A stretch of 64,000 nt of DNA, taken from positions 32,562,209 through 32,626,208 of the forward strand of contig CM043971.1 in the NCBI GenBank assembly GCA_014529385.2. The letters are read 5' to 3'. This document shows, one piece after another, positions 21,584 to 33,131 of the stretch (positions within the stretch are counted from its first letter, which is position 1; every line of letters begins with the position of its first letter). The DNA is from Adiantum capillus-veneris. Lineage: Eukaryota > Streptophyta > Polypodiopsida > Polypodiales > Pteridaceae. The notes under the pieces are model-generated. The model was given only the letters and a program-made list of their open reading frames with translations. It was not told the origin of the DNA and did not search any database. The translations under genes were made by a program, and so were the position numbers.

Positions 21584-22871
21584 TGTTGCTAATTTGACTA
21601 TTTTCTTATTTTTAAATGATTAATTTCTTTTTCTAGGATATTTTATTGTGTACACTAAGAACTGTTAAAAGATTGTAGCTACAGGAAATGCCATCAAGAA
21701 TGGACAACTCTGATGAGTCATTTGATGGGTGACGGTAAACATCGCGAAGGAGTTTCCGTAAGTTCAGTGGAAAGGGCTGGGTTACGAATGCCCCTGATGC
21801 GTCACATGATGGGTGACGGGTGCATCAGAAAGGGGGCATTCCGTAGGTTGAGGAGGAAATCCGAACTGAGTAAGAAAATACGCGTAAGAACGCAAGCACA
21901 AGAATAAAGATGGGTTCAAAGAAGCTTTTTACGAAAAGCAGGAACATTCGCGGGAGGGCAGATTCTTTCCCGCGAGGAATCTATGTCTGCATTGCATTTG
22001 TGCCGTGTTCTGCACCCGGGGACGCCTGGAATGTGTTCGTGTAGCATTGTTTTCACTAACTGAGTGAGTTTTTAAGTTTAAACAAGTTCACACTTTATTT
22101 TATAGAGTGGCCGGCCACTTTTAAGCGACCGGTCCCTTTTATTAATAAAATAAAGCATCCCCAAAATCTTACGTAAAAAACCTACGCAAGTTGTACGAAT
22201 GGGCTGAAAACAGCGAGCTCTCTCTCTCTCCTCTCTGTAGAAGCGCCAGAAACAGCTCTCTCTCTCCTCTCTCTAGAAGCGCCAAAGCTTCTGCTTTTGT
22301 GCCCTATTTCCGCCGGGTGCACGGGCCTATAAAAAGGCAGCAAGCGTTACAGTTTGGCAGGAACGCAAGGAGCAGCAGAAGTCCCAGCGCTGAGGATTCT
22401 GGAGCAAGTGCTGACGACAGAAATCTGCAAGTGTTCGTGTGACGACCGAGTACGGAGGTCGCTTTTTCCGAGCAAGGAGCGACAGGTATAATTTGTCGAT
22501 ACGCATTGCGAGTTGTTGCTTTGTGTGGTTTGTTTTGCAGGAATCTCCCTTCTTACGAGAAAGTCCCTCACGGGAAGTACGGCTTCACGCCTAAGTCCCT
22601 TACGGGAAAGTACGGCCTTGTGCCTAAGCCCTTTACGGGAAAGAACGTCCTTCGGATCTGAGATTACAGAACGGAGGGGTTTCCTCGGGTTCTTGTGCTT
22701 GTATACGAATTCTCCTTGAATAAAGAATACTCTTGACCGGGGGGGGGGGGGGGGGGACCAACCCATCTTCCGGTCCCCAATACTGTGTCGATCTTCTCCC
22801 TTCTCTCACATTTGCAAAGTATTTTATTTTTCAGATTTCTAAGTGCTCGTGTACGCTCCCGTTTTGTGACA
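21584..22871 (+). repeat. H 5' LTR (1288 bp)
   Basis: TGTTGCTAATTTG...TTTTGTGACA. U3 has two palindromic GATG(A/C)GTCA...GTGACGG modules (21712-21733, 21796-21826). TATA box at 22328-22335. The leader has 33-bp repeats with small stems (about 22550-22665), AATAAA at 22719-22724 and then an 18-base G run. Confidence 0.93.
22328..22335 (+). promoter_or_regulatory. TATA box of H 5' LTR
   Basis: TATAAAAA within GGCC-TATAAAAAGGC; also at 25458-25465 and 29692-29699 in the other two LTR copies. Confidence 0.75.
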
Positions 22872-22872
22872 G

Positions 22873-22884
22873 TGGTATCAGAGC
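22873..22884 (+). other. H primer-binding site
   Basis: TGGTATCAGAGC, two bases downstream of the LTR, complementary to the 3' end of initiator tRNA-Met. Confidence 0.9.
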
Positions 22885-22941
22885 TCGGACTCCTCTCTTT
22901 CTCTGCAAAGAAGGACGATTCCGGGAAGAACGGGAAGAACC

Positions 22942-24138
22942 ATGTCGAGCCAAGGGAGAAGCGTTAAAGAGGAGCTTCAACAAGTGCGAGCTCAGCTTGC
23001 GGATTTGCAACAAATCTTACTATTGCCAGATGTCGAAAAGCTCTTGGGCGGAATGAAGAGAACGAATGGAATCGATGCAGCCGGGCATCCAGACCACACT
23101 GTTGGTGTGAGACCACGGGAAGAAAGAGAAGAAGAACGTGCCGAGGTGCAGAAAGGATCTTCGGATCGGAATGAACGGCCTACTCCAAGGAAAGGCCAGG
23201 AAAAAGCGCTCTCTTTGCTAGACGAGAGCAAGGACATCTCTATCTCATCTCCATCTTACTCTCCTGATTATACTTCTACTTCTCAATCGTCTCGTCAGAA
23301 GAAGGAAGCCGCTACTACTACTACCCTACATGATAAGCCTCGATTCAAGAAGCATGGTCGCAAGTCTCAACATCGCATGAGAGTCTTCAAATCAGGCGAC
23401 AAGGACATCAAGTTCGAAACCTACAACGGACGGAGAGATATCTCTAAAACACTGTCCTTCATCAGACAGTTTGAAGTCGCCTTTATCAATGGGCACTTCA
23501 CAGAAAGATCCAAATTGCGCCATGTGGGGATGCACCTCAAGGAAACGGCAAGTAATTGGTGGTTAGCCAAGATTCTGGAAGGTTCTCAGGCCAGAACTTG
23601 GGAGAGATTCAAATCTGAATTTTATGAACAGTTTCTTCCGCCTGACTTCGAGCAGGACATACGGAAGGAATGGGACTGGCTCGCCCAGAAGGAACATGAG
23701 AGAGTAACGACCTATGTGGACAAGTATTGGTCGGTTCTTCTGAAGGTCACTCCCTTCATGAAGATTGCCGACGAGGAAAAGAAACGAAAGTTCGAAGCAG
23801 GTCTCCAACCGCAGCTACGAAAGAGTATGAAAGTGTATCCGCATGACACTCTTAAGAGGATGATGGAGTCAGCAATCATTGCTGAGGATTTGCACTCAAC
23901 TGGGACGCCCAGAAAAATGGAGCATAGCACTTACCGTGCGAGACAAAGAGGGGTCTACAATGACCAAGGGGGCCAAGGAAGAAAACGTCCTCCATCTAGG
24001 GACCATGATCATTCTAAGAAGCCAGAGGGCAATGGCAAGCGAACTAAGTATCTCTCTCCTACTCAACTCCAAACCTTCAGAGAGGAAGGAAGATGCTTCT
24101 ACTGTGGAGAGAAAGGACATTGCCGGACTGCCCTCTAA
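22942..24138 (+). CDS. gag: H gag polyprotein
   Basis: 398 codons from ATG 22942, which is the first good ATG after the PBS. An N-terminal coiled segment (EELQQVRAQLADLQQ, residues about 12-26) precedes a Ser/Lys-rich linker. The retrotransposon gag core covers about residues 150-310, with FIRQFEVAF, LKETASNWW, TWERFKSEF and the conserved WDWLAQKEHERVTTY. A knuckle begins at CFYCGEKGH (about residue 388), but the frame leaves the motif before its last Cys and ends at a TAA. The alternative frame from 24093 continues as PDCPLK, so a one-base indel near 24118 separates gag from protease. Gag would form the cytoplasmic virus-like particle. Confidence 0.93.
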   Translation: MSSQGRSVKEELQQVRAQLADLQQILLLPDVEKLLGGMKRTNGIDAAGHPDHTVGVRPREEREEERAEVQKGSSDRNERPTPRKGQEKALSLLDESKDISISSPSYSPDYTSTSQSSRQKKEAATTTTLHDKPRFKKHGRKSQHRMRVFKSGDKDIKFETYNGRRDISKTLSFIRQFEVAFINGHFTERSKLRHVGMHLKETASNWWLAKILEGSQARTWERFKSEFYEQFLPPDFEQDIRKEWDWLAQKEHERVTTYVDKYWSVLLKVTPFMKIADEEKKRKFEAGLQPQLRKSMKVYPHDTLKRMMESAIIAEDLHSTGTPRKMEHSTYRARQRGVYNDQGGQGRKRPPSRDHDHSKKPEGNGKRTKYLSPTQLQTFREEGRCFYCGEKGHCRTAL

Positions 24139-24665
24139 AGCAGCAACGGCAAGACCAAGCCTCTACGAGGCAAGATAAAGCAAGGAAGGAACCCGCTCCA
24201 CCAAGCTCGAACTCAATTCCAGATGTTCAAGGAAACACAGAAACGGAGAAAGGGAAGCGTCAGCTTCTGAAGGGCTGGGGGTCTTTGAACAACCAGCGAG
24301 TACTAATTCTTTATGATCCAGGATCCACGGATAACTTCATCTCCTTGGATACTGCGGAACGTTTGTGCCTCACACCGGCTCAGCTTGGCACACCGGTTAC
24401 ATCCGGATCGGCATTCGAGGGGTTGACAACCAATGCAACTCCCGTGCAAGGACAGCTCAATCTTCGGATTGGCGAGTACAAGGACCGCGAATCATTTTTG
24501 ATGGCACCCATCGAGGGATGTGATATCATCTTGGGTATGCCATGGCACTTCCACATGACACCTGTCCCCGATTATGTGGAAAAGACCCTCACTTTTGATC
24601 ATGGGGGTAAGAAAATAAAGATTCATGCTGATGTAGGAGATTGGCAGTTGTCATATCTCCATTAA
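24093..24665 (+). pseudogene. H protease region, shifted frame
   Basis: The open stretch continues gag in another frame. VLILYDPGSTDNFIS at about residues 70-84 is the retropepsin active-site loop (D-x-G type, here DPGS). ILGMPWHFHMTPV near the end is the ILG motif before a trailing strand (residues 146-158). In an intact element it would be fused to RT, but the solo LTR interrupts it 30 bp after its stop. Aspartic protease would mature Gag-Pol. Confidence 0.85.
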
Positions 24666-24695
24666 GAAAGAAATGAAGAAGTGTGTTTCTGCTTA

Positions 24696-26020
24696 TGTTG
24701 CTAATTGGACTATTTTCTTATTTCTAATGATTAATCTCTTTTTTAGGATATTTTATTATGTGCACTAAGAACTGTTAAAAGATTGTAGCTACAGGAACTG
24801 CCATCAGGAACGGACAACTCTGATGTGTCATTTGATGGGTGACGGTAAACATCGCGAAGGAGTTTCCGTAAGTTGTGTGGAAAGGGCCGGGTTACAAGTG
24901 CCTCTGATGCGTCACATGATGGGTGACGGGTGTATCAGTAAGGGGGCATCCCGTAGGCTAAGGAGGAAATCCGAACTGAGTAAGAAAATACGCGTAAGAA
25001 CGCAAGCACAAGAATAAAGATGGGTTCAATGAAGCTTTTTACGAAAAGCAGGAACAGTCGCGGGAGGACATATGTTTTTCCGCGAGGAGTCTGTGTCTGC
25101 ATTGCATCTGTGTCGTGTCCTGCACCCGGGGACGCCTGGAATGTGTTCGTGTAGCATTGCTTTCACTAACTAAGTGAGTTTTTAAAGTTTGAACAGGTTC
25201 ACACTTTATTTTATTAAATGGCCGGTCACTTAAAAGTGACCAGGCCTTTATTAATAAAATAAAGCAAGCCACTTATAAAAAGGCCAGCGTTAAAAAAAAA
25301 AGCCACGCAGAGGGGGGGGGGGGGGGGGGGCTGATTTGCGATCTCTCTCTCTCTCCTCTCTCTAGAAAGCGCCAAGCCCAACGATCTCTCTCTCTGCTCT
25401 CTCTAGGAAGCGCCCAACCCTGCTTTTTGCCTGCTATTCCCGCCGGGTGCCAGACCCTATAAAAGGGTAGCCAGCGTTTCAGTTTTGATAGAGCCGAAAG
25501 CAGCAGGAAGTGCAAGCGCTGGGATTCTGGAGCAGAGATTGGCGACGGAATTTGCAAGTGTTCACGTGACGACTGAGTACGGAGGTCGACTCTCCGAGCA
25601 AGGAGCGACAGGTATAAGGTGTTGATACGCATTGAGAATTGTTGCTCTGTGTGGTTTGTTTTGCAGGAATCTCCCTTCTTACGGGAAGGCCCTTCACGGG
25701 AAGTACGGCTTCACGCCTAAGTCCCTTACGGGAAAGTACGGCTTCGCGCCTAAGTCCCTTACGGGAAGGAACGGCCTTGTGCCCAAGCCCTTTACTGGAA
25801 AGCACGACCTTCGGGTCTAAGACTATAGAATGGAGGGGTTTCCTCGGGTTCTCGTGCTTGTATAAGAATTCTCCCCGAATAAAAGAATACTCTTAACGGG
25901 GGGGGACCAGCCCATCTTCTGGTCCCCAATACTATGTCGATCTTCTCCCTTCTCTCATTTTTCAAAGAATTATAATTTTCAGATTTTCTAAGTGCTCGTG
26001 TACGCTCCCGTTTTGTGACA
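24696..26020 (+). mobile_element. Solo LTR of the H family inserted within H
   Basis: Complete LTR (TGTTGCTAATTGG...TTTTGTGACA) flanked by GCTTA on both sides (24691-24695, 26021-26025). It differs from both H terminal LTRs by several indels, for example near 25215-25300, while those two resemble each other. It is therefore an independent insertion reduced to a solo LTR by LTR-LTR recombination. It separates protease from RT. Confidence 0.93.
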
Positions 26021-28899
26021 GCTTACTTGATTTTTGCACGTGAGAAGGATAAAACTAGTGGGGATTCACTCTCTTGTCTGGAAATTAAGCGTTTTCAATT
26101 TATTGAAAAGTACAAAGATTGTTTCTCCCTGATGAACTACCTCCGGTACGCCCGGAAGATCACCGCATAGATCTCATACCGGGTAGCTCGCCTCCCAATC
26201 AACCCCCTTATCGGGTGAGTCTTGCTCAGCAAGAGGAAATTTTGAAGCAAGTCAACGAGCTTCTAGAGAAAGGGTTAGTACGGCCAAGTGCTTCACCCTA
26301 CTGCTCTCCAGTTCTATTGGTGTAGAAGAAAGATGGCACGTTTCGAATGTGCATAGACTATAGGTCTTTAAACAAGATCACGGTCAAGAATTGCTTTCCG
26401 ATCCCTCGGATTGATGATATACTTGATAAGTTGCAGGGTGCAAGTGTCTTTAATCGCATAGACTTAAAGAGTGGGTATCATCAGATACGGATCACCCATG
26501 AGGATGTCCATAAGACTGCTTTCCGCACAACCTTTGGACTATATGAATTTTTGGTAATGCCTTACGGCTTGACCAATGCTCCTGCAACATTCAATCGCAT
26601 GATGGACCGCATTTTCAGCCCGTATCGAGCTTTTACGGGAGTATTCTTTGACGACATACTCATCTTCTCTAAGTCAGAAGAGGAACATCGGAAGCACTTG
26701 GACCTAGTGTTTCAAGAATTGCGAAAGCATGAGTTGCATGTGAATGCAAAGAAGAGCGAGTTCTTTCTCTCAGAGATACACTATCTCGGCCATATAGTCT
26801 CTCACAATCAAGTGAGTATGGATCCTGCCAAGATCCAAGTGGTAGAAGATTGGCCTATTTCCACTACGGTACATGATGTACGTAGCTTCTTGGGATTATG
26901 TTCGTATTATCGAAGGTTTGTCCGAGGATTTGCCCATGTAGCAGGACCACTTCATGATTTGACAAAGAAGAAGATTCCTTTCAGATGGGGATCGAGACAA
27001 CAAGGAGCTTTTGATCGGCTCAAGTACTTGCTAAGCCATGGACCTATTTTGATAGTGCCTGACTTAAGGAAACCATTTGAGGTTCACTGCGATGCTTCAG
27101 GTGATTGCATCGGAGCAGTGTTAAACCAAGAAGGCCATGCAGTGGCATACGAAAGCAGACGGCTGAAGGATGCAGAGTTGCATGCATCAATCTACGAAAA
27201 GGAACTCTCGGCTGTGATTCACGCCTTATCCAACTGGAAGCACTATCTTCTAGGAGCGGATTTTGTGATCAAGACTGATCACCAGAGTTTGCGGTATTTT
27301 CTTACGCAAAGGAAACTATCTGAGAAGCAGATGAGGTGGTCAAACTTTTTGTCTATGTTTCACCTCCAGATAGTTCACACGGCTGGGAGTAAGAATGTGG
27401 TCGCGGACCCATTGTCTAGGCGGCCAAGGGTGAACGCTATCACTTCGGTGTATCACCAAGAATTAGAAGCATTACCGGATTTGTATCCGAATGATCCAGA
27501 CTTCTCCACCGTTTGGGGAAAGCTACATCGTGGAGAGAATGAGTTTCCCTATTCCATTCGGGACGGTTATCTCTACCACCATCAGGCTATATGTGTGGCG
27601 GAACCATTAAGAAAGAAGATCATGGATGAAGCACACGCTTCGCCTTATGCGGGTCATCGGGGTATTCTCCCTACGACCTTAGCAATGGAAAGATATTTCT
27701 TTTGGCCTAGCCTTAAAGCAGACATTGATAAGTATGTTAGGGAATGCTTAGTTTGCCAAACAGTGAAGTATGATCGGCATAAGACGCCTGGGTTGCTACA
27801 ACCATTGCCTGTGCCTAATGAACCTTGGGAAAGTATTGCCATGGACTTCATCATGGACCTCCCTAGAACTCAGACTGGAAATGACGCGATCTGGACCGAT
27901 GTGGACAGGTTTAGCAAGCAAGCACACTTTATACCAATCAAGAAAACGATCAAAGCAGATCATATGGCTAGGGTTTTTCTGGCACAGATCTTTAAGCATC
28001 ATGGAATGCCTAAGTCTATTGTGAGCGATCGAGATCCTCGCATGACAGGAAATTTTTGGCGTGCCTTGATGGATAATCTTGGTACAAAGCTGAATTTTTC
28101 ATCTGCCTACCATCCTCAAACGGACGGGCAAAGTGAGATAGCCAATTCCACAGTATTGGATATGCTAAAAGCTTATGTGTCAGACCGACAATCTGACTGG
28201 GAGAAATATTTGCCTCTTGTCGAGTATGCGTATAACAATACCATACACTCATCGACGGGGAAAGCACCTTTTGAGATTCTCTATGGTAAGCCTTTGCTTC
28301 CACCCATCCTTTTAACTAAGGATAAGATCTTTGCAGCCGATGAATTTGTCCGAGATTTGGACACAGCCTACGGGCAAGTTAGGAGAGCTATTCTACGCTC
28401 TCAGGAAAAGCATAAGAAAGCTGCAGACAAGCACAGGAGGAATCTAGACTTTACAGTCGGAGAGTTAGTCTTACTCAAGTTTGAGAAGGCAAGACTTAAG
28501 AAACAAGCGTCTATTAAGGGGAAGGTGGTAAAACTTTCTACCCGTTATTATGGGCCGTTTAAGATCACTGAGCAAGTGAATGATGTCACCTTCCGATTAG
28601 AGCTACTGCCTAATTCGAGGATCTATAATGCTTTCCATGTCAGTTTACTCCGGCCGTATGTGGGACCGCCTCCGAGTCAGCCTAGTGCTGAGGAACCTCC
28701 TGAGGTTGAGGAAACAGAAGAAATACTCCAACCGGAACAGATAGTAAGTCATCAGGAGCGGCCTCTCAAGTCCGGAAAAATAACACGGAAGTATTTGGTT
28801 AAGTTTGAGAACTATTCAAATCTAGATGCTTAGTGGATGACGCAGGAGGAATTAGTAGCTTATCCCAAGATACTGGAGGTATATGTCCAAGCACTATAG
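26021..28899 (+). pseudogene. pol: H pol: RT, RNase H, integrase, chromodomain
   Basis: Nearly intact frame. RT starts around ELPPVRPEDHRIDLIPG (26131). Conserved blocks are MCIDYRSLNKIT, FNRIDLKSGYHQIRI and the catalytic VFFDDILIF (about 26644). RNase H shows HCDASGDCIGAVL, YEKELSAVIHAL and TDHQSL. Integrase shows the H2C2 finger (HASPYAGHRG...CLVCQ) and D-D-E positions in FIMDLPR, VSDRDPRM and TDGQSEIAN. The C-terminus has a chromodomain (KYLVKFENYSNLDA). In-frame TAG codons at 26323-26325 (between LLV and KKDG) and 28831-28833 (inside the chromodomain, before WMTQEEL) are the only breaks seen. Genuine stop at 28897-28899. Confidence 0.95.
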
Positions 28900-28929
28900 T
28901 TGAGGTCAACTGTTTAGAAGCCAGAGGGA

Positions 28930-29597
28930 TGTTGCTAATTGGACTATTTTCTTATTTTTAAATGATTAATATCTTTTTCTAGGATATTTTATTGTGTACA
29001 CTAAGAACTGTTAAAAGATTGTAGCTACAGGAAATGCCATCAAGAACGGACAACTCTGATGAGTCATTTGATGGGTGACGGTAAACATCGCGAAGGAGTT
29101 TCCGTAAGTTCGGTGGAAAGGGCCGGGTTACGAATGTCCCTGATGCGTCACATGATGGGTGACGGGTGCATCAGAAAGGGGGCATCCCGTAGGCTAAGGA
29201 GGAAATCCGAACTCAGTAAGAAAATACGCGTAAGAACGCAAGCACAAGAATAAAGATGGGTTCAAAGAAGTTTTTTACGAAAAGCAAGAACATTCGCGGG
29301 AGGACAGATGCTTTCCCGCGAGGAATCTATGTCTGCATTGCATCTGTGCCGTGTTCTGCACCCGGGGACGCCCGGAATGTGTTCGTGTAGCATTGTTTTC
29401 ACTAACTGAGTGAGTTTTTAAGTTTAAACAAGTTTACACTTTATCTTATAAAGTGGCTGGCCACTTTTAAGCGACCGGTCCCTTTTATTAATAAAATAAA
29501 GCATCCCCAAAATCTTACGTAAAAAACCTACGCAAGCTGTACGGATGGGCTGAAAACAACGAGCTCTCTCTCTCCTCGCTCTAGAAGCGCCAGAAAC

Positions 29598-29634
<37 letters not shown>

Positions 29635-30257
29635 CTCTAGAAGCGCCAGAGCTTCTGCTTTTGTGCCCTATTTCCGCCGGGTGCACGGGCCTATAAAAAG
29701 GCAGGAAGCGTTACAGTTTGGCAGGAACGCAAGGAGCAGCAGAAGTCCCAGCGCTGAGGATTCTGGAGCAAGTGCTGACGACGGAAATCTGCAAGTGTTC
29801 GTGTGACGACCGAGTACAGAGGTCGCTTTTTCCGAGCAAGGAGCGACAGGTATAATTTTTCGATACGCATTGCGAGTTGTTGCTTTGTGTGGTTTGTTTT
29901 GCATGAATCTCCCTTCTTACGGGAAAGTCCCTCACGAGAAGTACGACTTCACGCCTAAGTTCCTTACGGGAAAGTACGGCTTCACGCCTAAGTCCCTTAC
30001 GGGAAAGTACGGCCTTGTGCCTAAGCCCTTTACGGGAAAGAACGACCTTCGGGTCTAAGATTACAAAATGGAGGGGTTTCCTCGGGTTCTTGTGCTTGTA
30101 TACGAATTCTCCCTGAATAAAGAATACTCTTGACGGGGGGGGACCAACCCATCTTCTGGTCCCCAATACTGTGTCAATCTTCTCCCTTCTCTCACATTTG
30201 CAAAGTATTTTATTTTTCAGATTTCTAAGTGCTCATGTACGCTCCCGTTTTGTGACA
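28930..30257 (+). repeat. H 3' LTR (1328 bp)
   Basis: Follows PPT GCCAGAGGGA. It keeps the TATA box (29692-29699), four 33-bp leader repeats (about 29925-30055) ending in a GACC-TTCG-GGTC stem-loop, AATAAA, and the GGGGACCA/TGGTCCCC stem (30139-30164). Confidence 0.93.
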
Positions 30258-30262
30258 GGTAG

Positions 30263-30461
30263 GGCAAAAATGTGTAACTCGTGCAAAAAACATAAAAGCC
30301 CAAAAATGGCTAAAAATGTGTGCACCCAGCCAGGCTCAGAAAATGACTGGCCGGACACGTGCTAAAAGTGTTTGCCCATGCAATCTACATGATGTGTGAT
30401 GGGTAGGCAACCTGGGACAATCACTAGCTGTACAAAATGGCGAAGCAACGGTGGTGTAACA
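30263..30461 (-). repeat. E 3' LTR, proximal part
   Basis: GGCAAAAATGTGTAAC...GGTGTAACA matches the right end of the E 5' LTR (37207-37414). The complement of the polypurine tract, CCCCCTCTC, follows at 30462. Confidence 0.88.
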
Positions 30462-30479
30462 CCCCCTCTCAGCACCGGA

Positions 30480-30986
30480 TGGTGAGACAACACAGAGGAG
30501 CCGAAGGTGAGAAGCGAAAGTCCGCTGAGGTACAGACTTCGTGAAGATGTCTGCTGCATTGTCCGCTGTAGGAACATACTCCAAATGAAGATCTCCAGCC
30601 AAAACCTGCTCCCGAACATAGTGGTACTGCACCTCAATGTGCTTAGTTGGAGCGTGAAAGATAGGGTTCTTGGCAATAGCAATGCAACTCTGATTGTCGC
30701 ACAAAAGACAAGTCGTAGCAGTCTGGGGAAAACACAACTCTCCCAGTAATCTCCATAGCCATATGGCCTCACAAGCAGCATAGCAAGCTGCTCTGTGCTC
30801 CACCTCTGTAGAAGATAGCGCAACGGTCGGTTGCCGCTTATTGCTCCATGAAATGGGTCTTGAGCCGAGTGTGAAAACTACTCTTGTAGTAGAGCGCCGA
30901 GTATCTGGATTTCCTGCCCAATCTGAATCGCACCAACCAAGTAAGGTGCAACCCTTGGAGCGACCATAGAAAACACCATGGTCCAA
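30480..30986 (-). pseudogene. E copia RNase H domain
   Basis: Minus-strand frame 30986 to about 30480: GWCDSDWAGNPDTRRSTT (first catalytic Asp pair), VALSSTEVEHRA (Glu; commonly STEAEY), CDNQSCIAIAKNP, HIEVQYHYVRE and NAADIFTK. This is the end of the copia polyprotein and degrades the RNA strand of the cDNA hybrid. Extension beyond 30480 is not part of the protein. Confidence 0.9.
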
Positions 30987-30999
30987 TGTGCCGCTGATG

Positions 31000-32237
31000 T
31001 ACCGTAAAGTACGCTGGGCACACTGCCAATGTCGCTGACGAGGTCAAGTGTTGAAGGAATTGAGGACAGAAACTGTGTAATAGATGTCAGGTCGGGAATA
31101 AGTTAGCCATACGAGGCAGCCAACAACATTTCTGTACTGCTCCAAGTCAATCCGTGGGGAAGGATCGTGAAGCGATACGTTCTCTCCGGGCTAAAGAGGA
31201 GTGCCAATCGGTCTGCAGCATGTCATCTGGAATCTCTCCAGGATAGCATTCGCATACTTCCGTTGAGAAAAGAAGATGCCGTCTGGTGTCTGAAAAATCT
31301 GGAATCCAAGAAAATAGTGAAGAAGACCAAGATAACAGTCATCTCGAAATGCGTCTCCATAGCTTTCATGGTCGACTTGATCCTGTTGGTCCATGAGCCT
31401 GTGAAAATGAGATCGTCCACATAGACAATCACGATCGCAACCAAAGAGCCATCAGAGACAACATAACATTTGGAATCTGATGAGGTACGCCATAACCCTA
31501 GCTTCACGAGAAACTGGTCAAGTGTGAGGTACCACTGTCGTCCAGCCTGCTTCAATCCATACAATGCTTTCCACAACTGATAGACCCAATCCTCCTTGCC
31601 TGGTATACAAACCCAGGAGGTTGCTCCACATAATTTTCTTTATCCAAATCTCCATCGCTTTTGACATCCATCTGGAAGATAGACCAACCAAAGTTGGCTG
31701 CGAGAGCAAACACTGTGCATATGGTAGTCATGCGAGCGGTGGGAGCAAAGGTCTCGTCAAAGTCCACGCCTGGTCGTTGTGTGAAACACTGAGCAACAAG
31801 TCTCGCCTTGTGTTTGTCGAGGGAACCATTGGCCTTGTACTTTGTCTTGAAAATCCATTTCGTAGAAACCACCTTCCACTTGTTGGGCATGGGAACCAAA
31901 GTCCAGGTTTTATCTGTTCGATAGCGTCCATCTTTGTCTGCATGGCACGCTTCCAGCAATCATGCTGGAGTGCTTCCTCCATCGAGGAAGGCTTAACTGG
32001 TGAAGCTTGAATTTGAGACACGAGTGCAAAGTTCACGAACTTTGCGTCGTCATAAACTTGCCTGTCCTTGAGGCGTGCAGAACGTCGAGGCTGTCCAGGG
32101 TCTGGTGAGTCTGGTAACTTCGTGACTCTAGAGGAAGAAACCGTAGAGTAGAGCCAACCAGGAACTAACTTCTCCTTGCAAGGTGGGACCGCCTCCCAAG
32201 AAGATTCATCATCCACACCACTATCGGAATCTGACAT
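31000..32237 (-). pseudogene. E copia reverse transcriptase
   Basis: Frame-shifted but complete in order: KTWTLVPMPNKWKVVSTKWIFK (about 31900), KARLVAQCFTQRPGVDFDETFAP, FQMDVKSDGDL (canonically DVKTAFLNG), ALYGLKQAGRQWY and the catalytic IVYVDDLIFTG (about 31410). The upstream part, 31960-32237, holds PRRSARLKDRQV and the linker before RT. At least three frameshifts. Contains both catalytic Asp of YVDD. Confidence 0.92.
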
Positions 32238-32479
32238 GGCATGATCGGGTGAAGTAACTGGCTGCGGTGTAGAGGGAACAGGAACAGGGGTAGGATAAGG
32301 TGTAGGAGGTGGACTAGGCGGTAGAGAATGTATAGGTTTGGAATGCTGCCCCCTTTGCAGGCGTGCTGAAGAGCTCCATGAAAGTCACATCACGACTAAC
32401 TGTGGTGGTCTTGGCGTCAGGATCGTAAAGTCAAACTCTCTTGAATAGCCTAGGAAGATAAGCTTCTTCGCCTTGAAGT

Positions 32480-33131
32480 CTAACTTCTATCTCTTCTCTT
32501 TTGGCACATGGACAAAGGTTGGACACCCAAAAACTCGAAAGTGTGAGACCGAGGGCTTGCGCCCGTAGTAAGCCTGATAAGGAGTGATGTCCTGCAAAGC
32601 ATGGGTAGTTGAACGGTTCTGAATGTAAACCGTCGTGTTGCGCGCCTCTGCCTAGTAAACCGGGGCAAAGAAGCATGTGCAAGCATCGAACGAGCCATCT
32701 CCATGATAGTCTGATTCTTCCACTCAACAACTCCGTTATGGGACTGAGAATGATTGTAAGGAGTAGTCAGCTGGCGCTGGCGCTGGATGCCCGTTGTCTT
32801 GCACCAGTGTGCAAAGTCCTTCGAGGGGAACTCACCCCCTCTGTCTGAGCGAATACATTTGATGTGCAAAGTCCTTCAACCATCGTCTTCCAATTTTGAA
32901 TGAAATTGAAAGCCTCCGACTTGAGCTTTAGGAACAAAGCCCAAGTGTACCTGTTGAAATCATCCACAAGCACAAGCAAAAACTGTGAGCCAGAAAATGA
33001 AGGAGTGCTCATCGGGCCACATAGATCAATGTGAACCAGTGCAAGTGGTGCCAAAGCTTTGTTGGATGCTTGCTTCGGAAAGGCAACCTTGTGTTGCTTG
33101 CCCAGCTAGCAAGCCTCGCATACACATGATG
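32480..33131 (-). pseudogene. E copia integrase
   Basis: Minus strand: LGKQHKVAFPKQASNKA, LALVHIDLCGPMSTPSFSG (first Asp of the DDE triad), FLVLVDDFNRYTW, then in a second frame IKCIRSDRGGEF (second Asp) and HNGVVEWKNQTIMEMARSM (Glu in VVEWKN, commonly VVERKN). Interrupted upstream by solo LTR S between ...RSSSC and VCEACWLGK. Confidence 0.9.

Larger units (their letters stand above)
21584..30257 (+). mobile_element. Gypsy chromovirus H, best preserved element
   Basis: The 5-bp duplication GGTAG (21579-21583, 30258-30262) sits in E's 3' LTR. LTRs 21584-22871 and 28930-30257 are close copies. Interior: PBS, gag, frameshifted protease, a solo LTR, then RT-RNase H-integrase-chromodomain, and PPT GAAGCCAGAGGGA at 28917-28929. 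Defects are a gag/protease frameshift near 24118, the 24696-26020 insertion, and TAG codons at 26323 and 28831. It is probably the youngest large element here. Confidence 0.95.
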
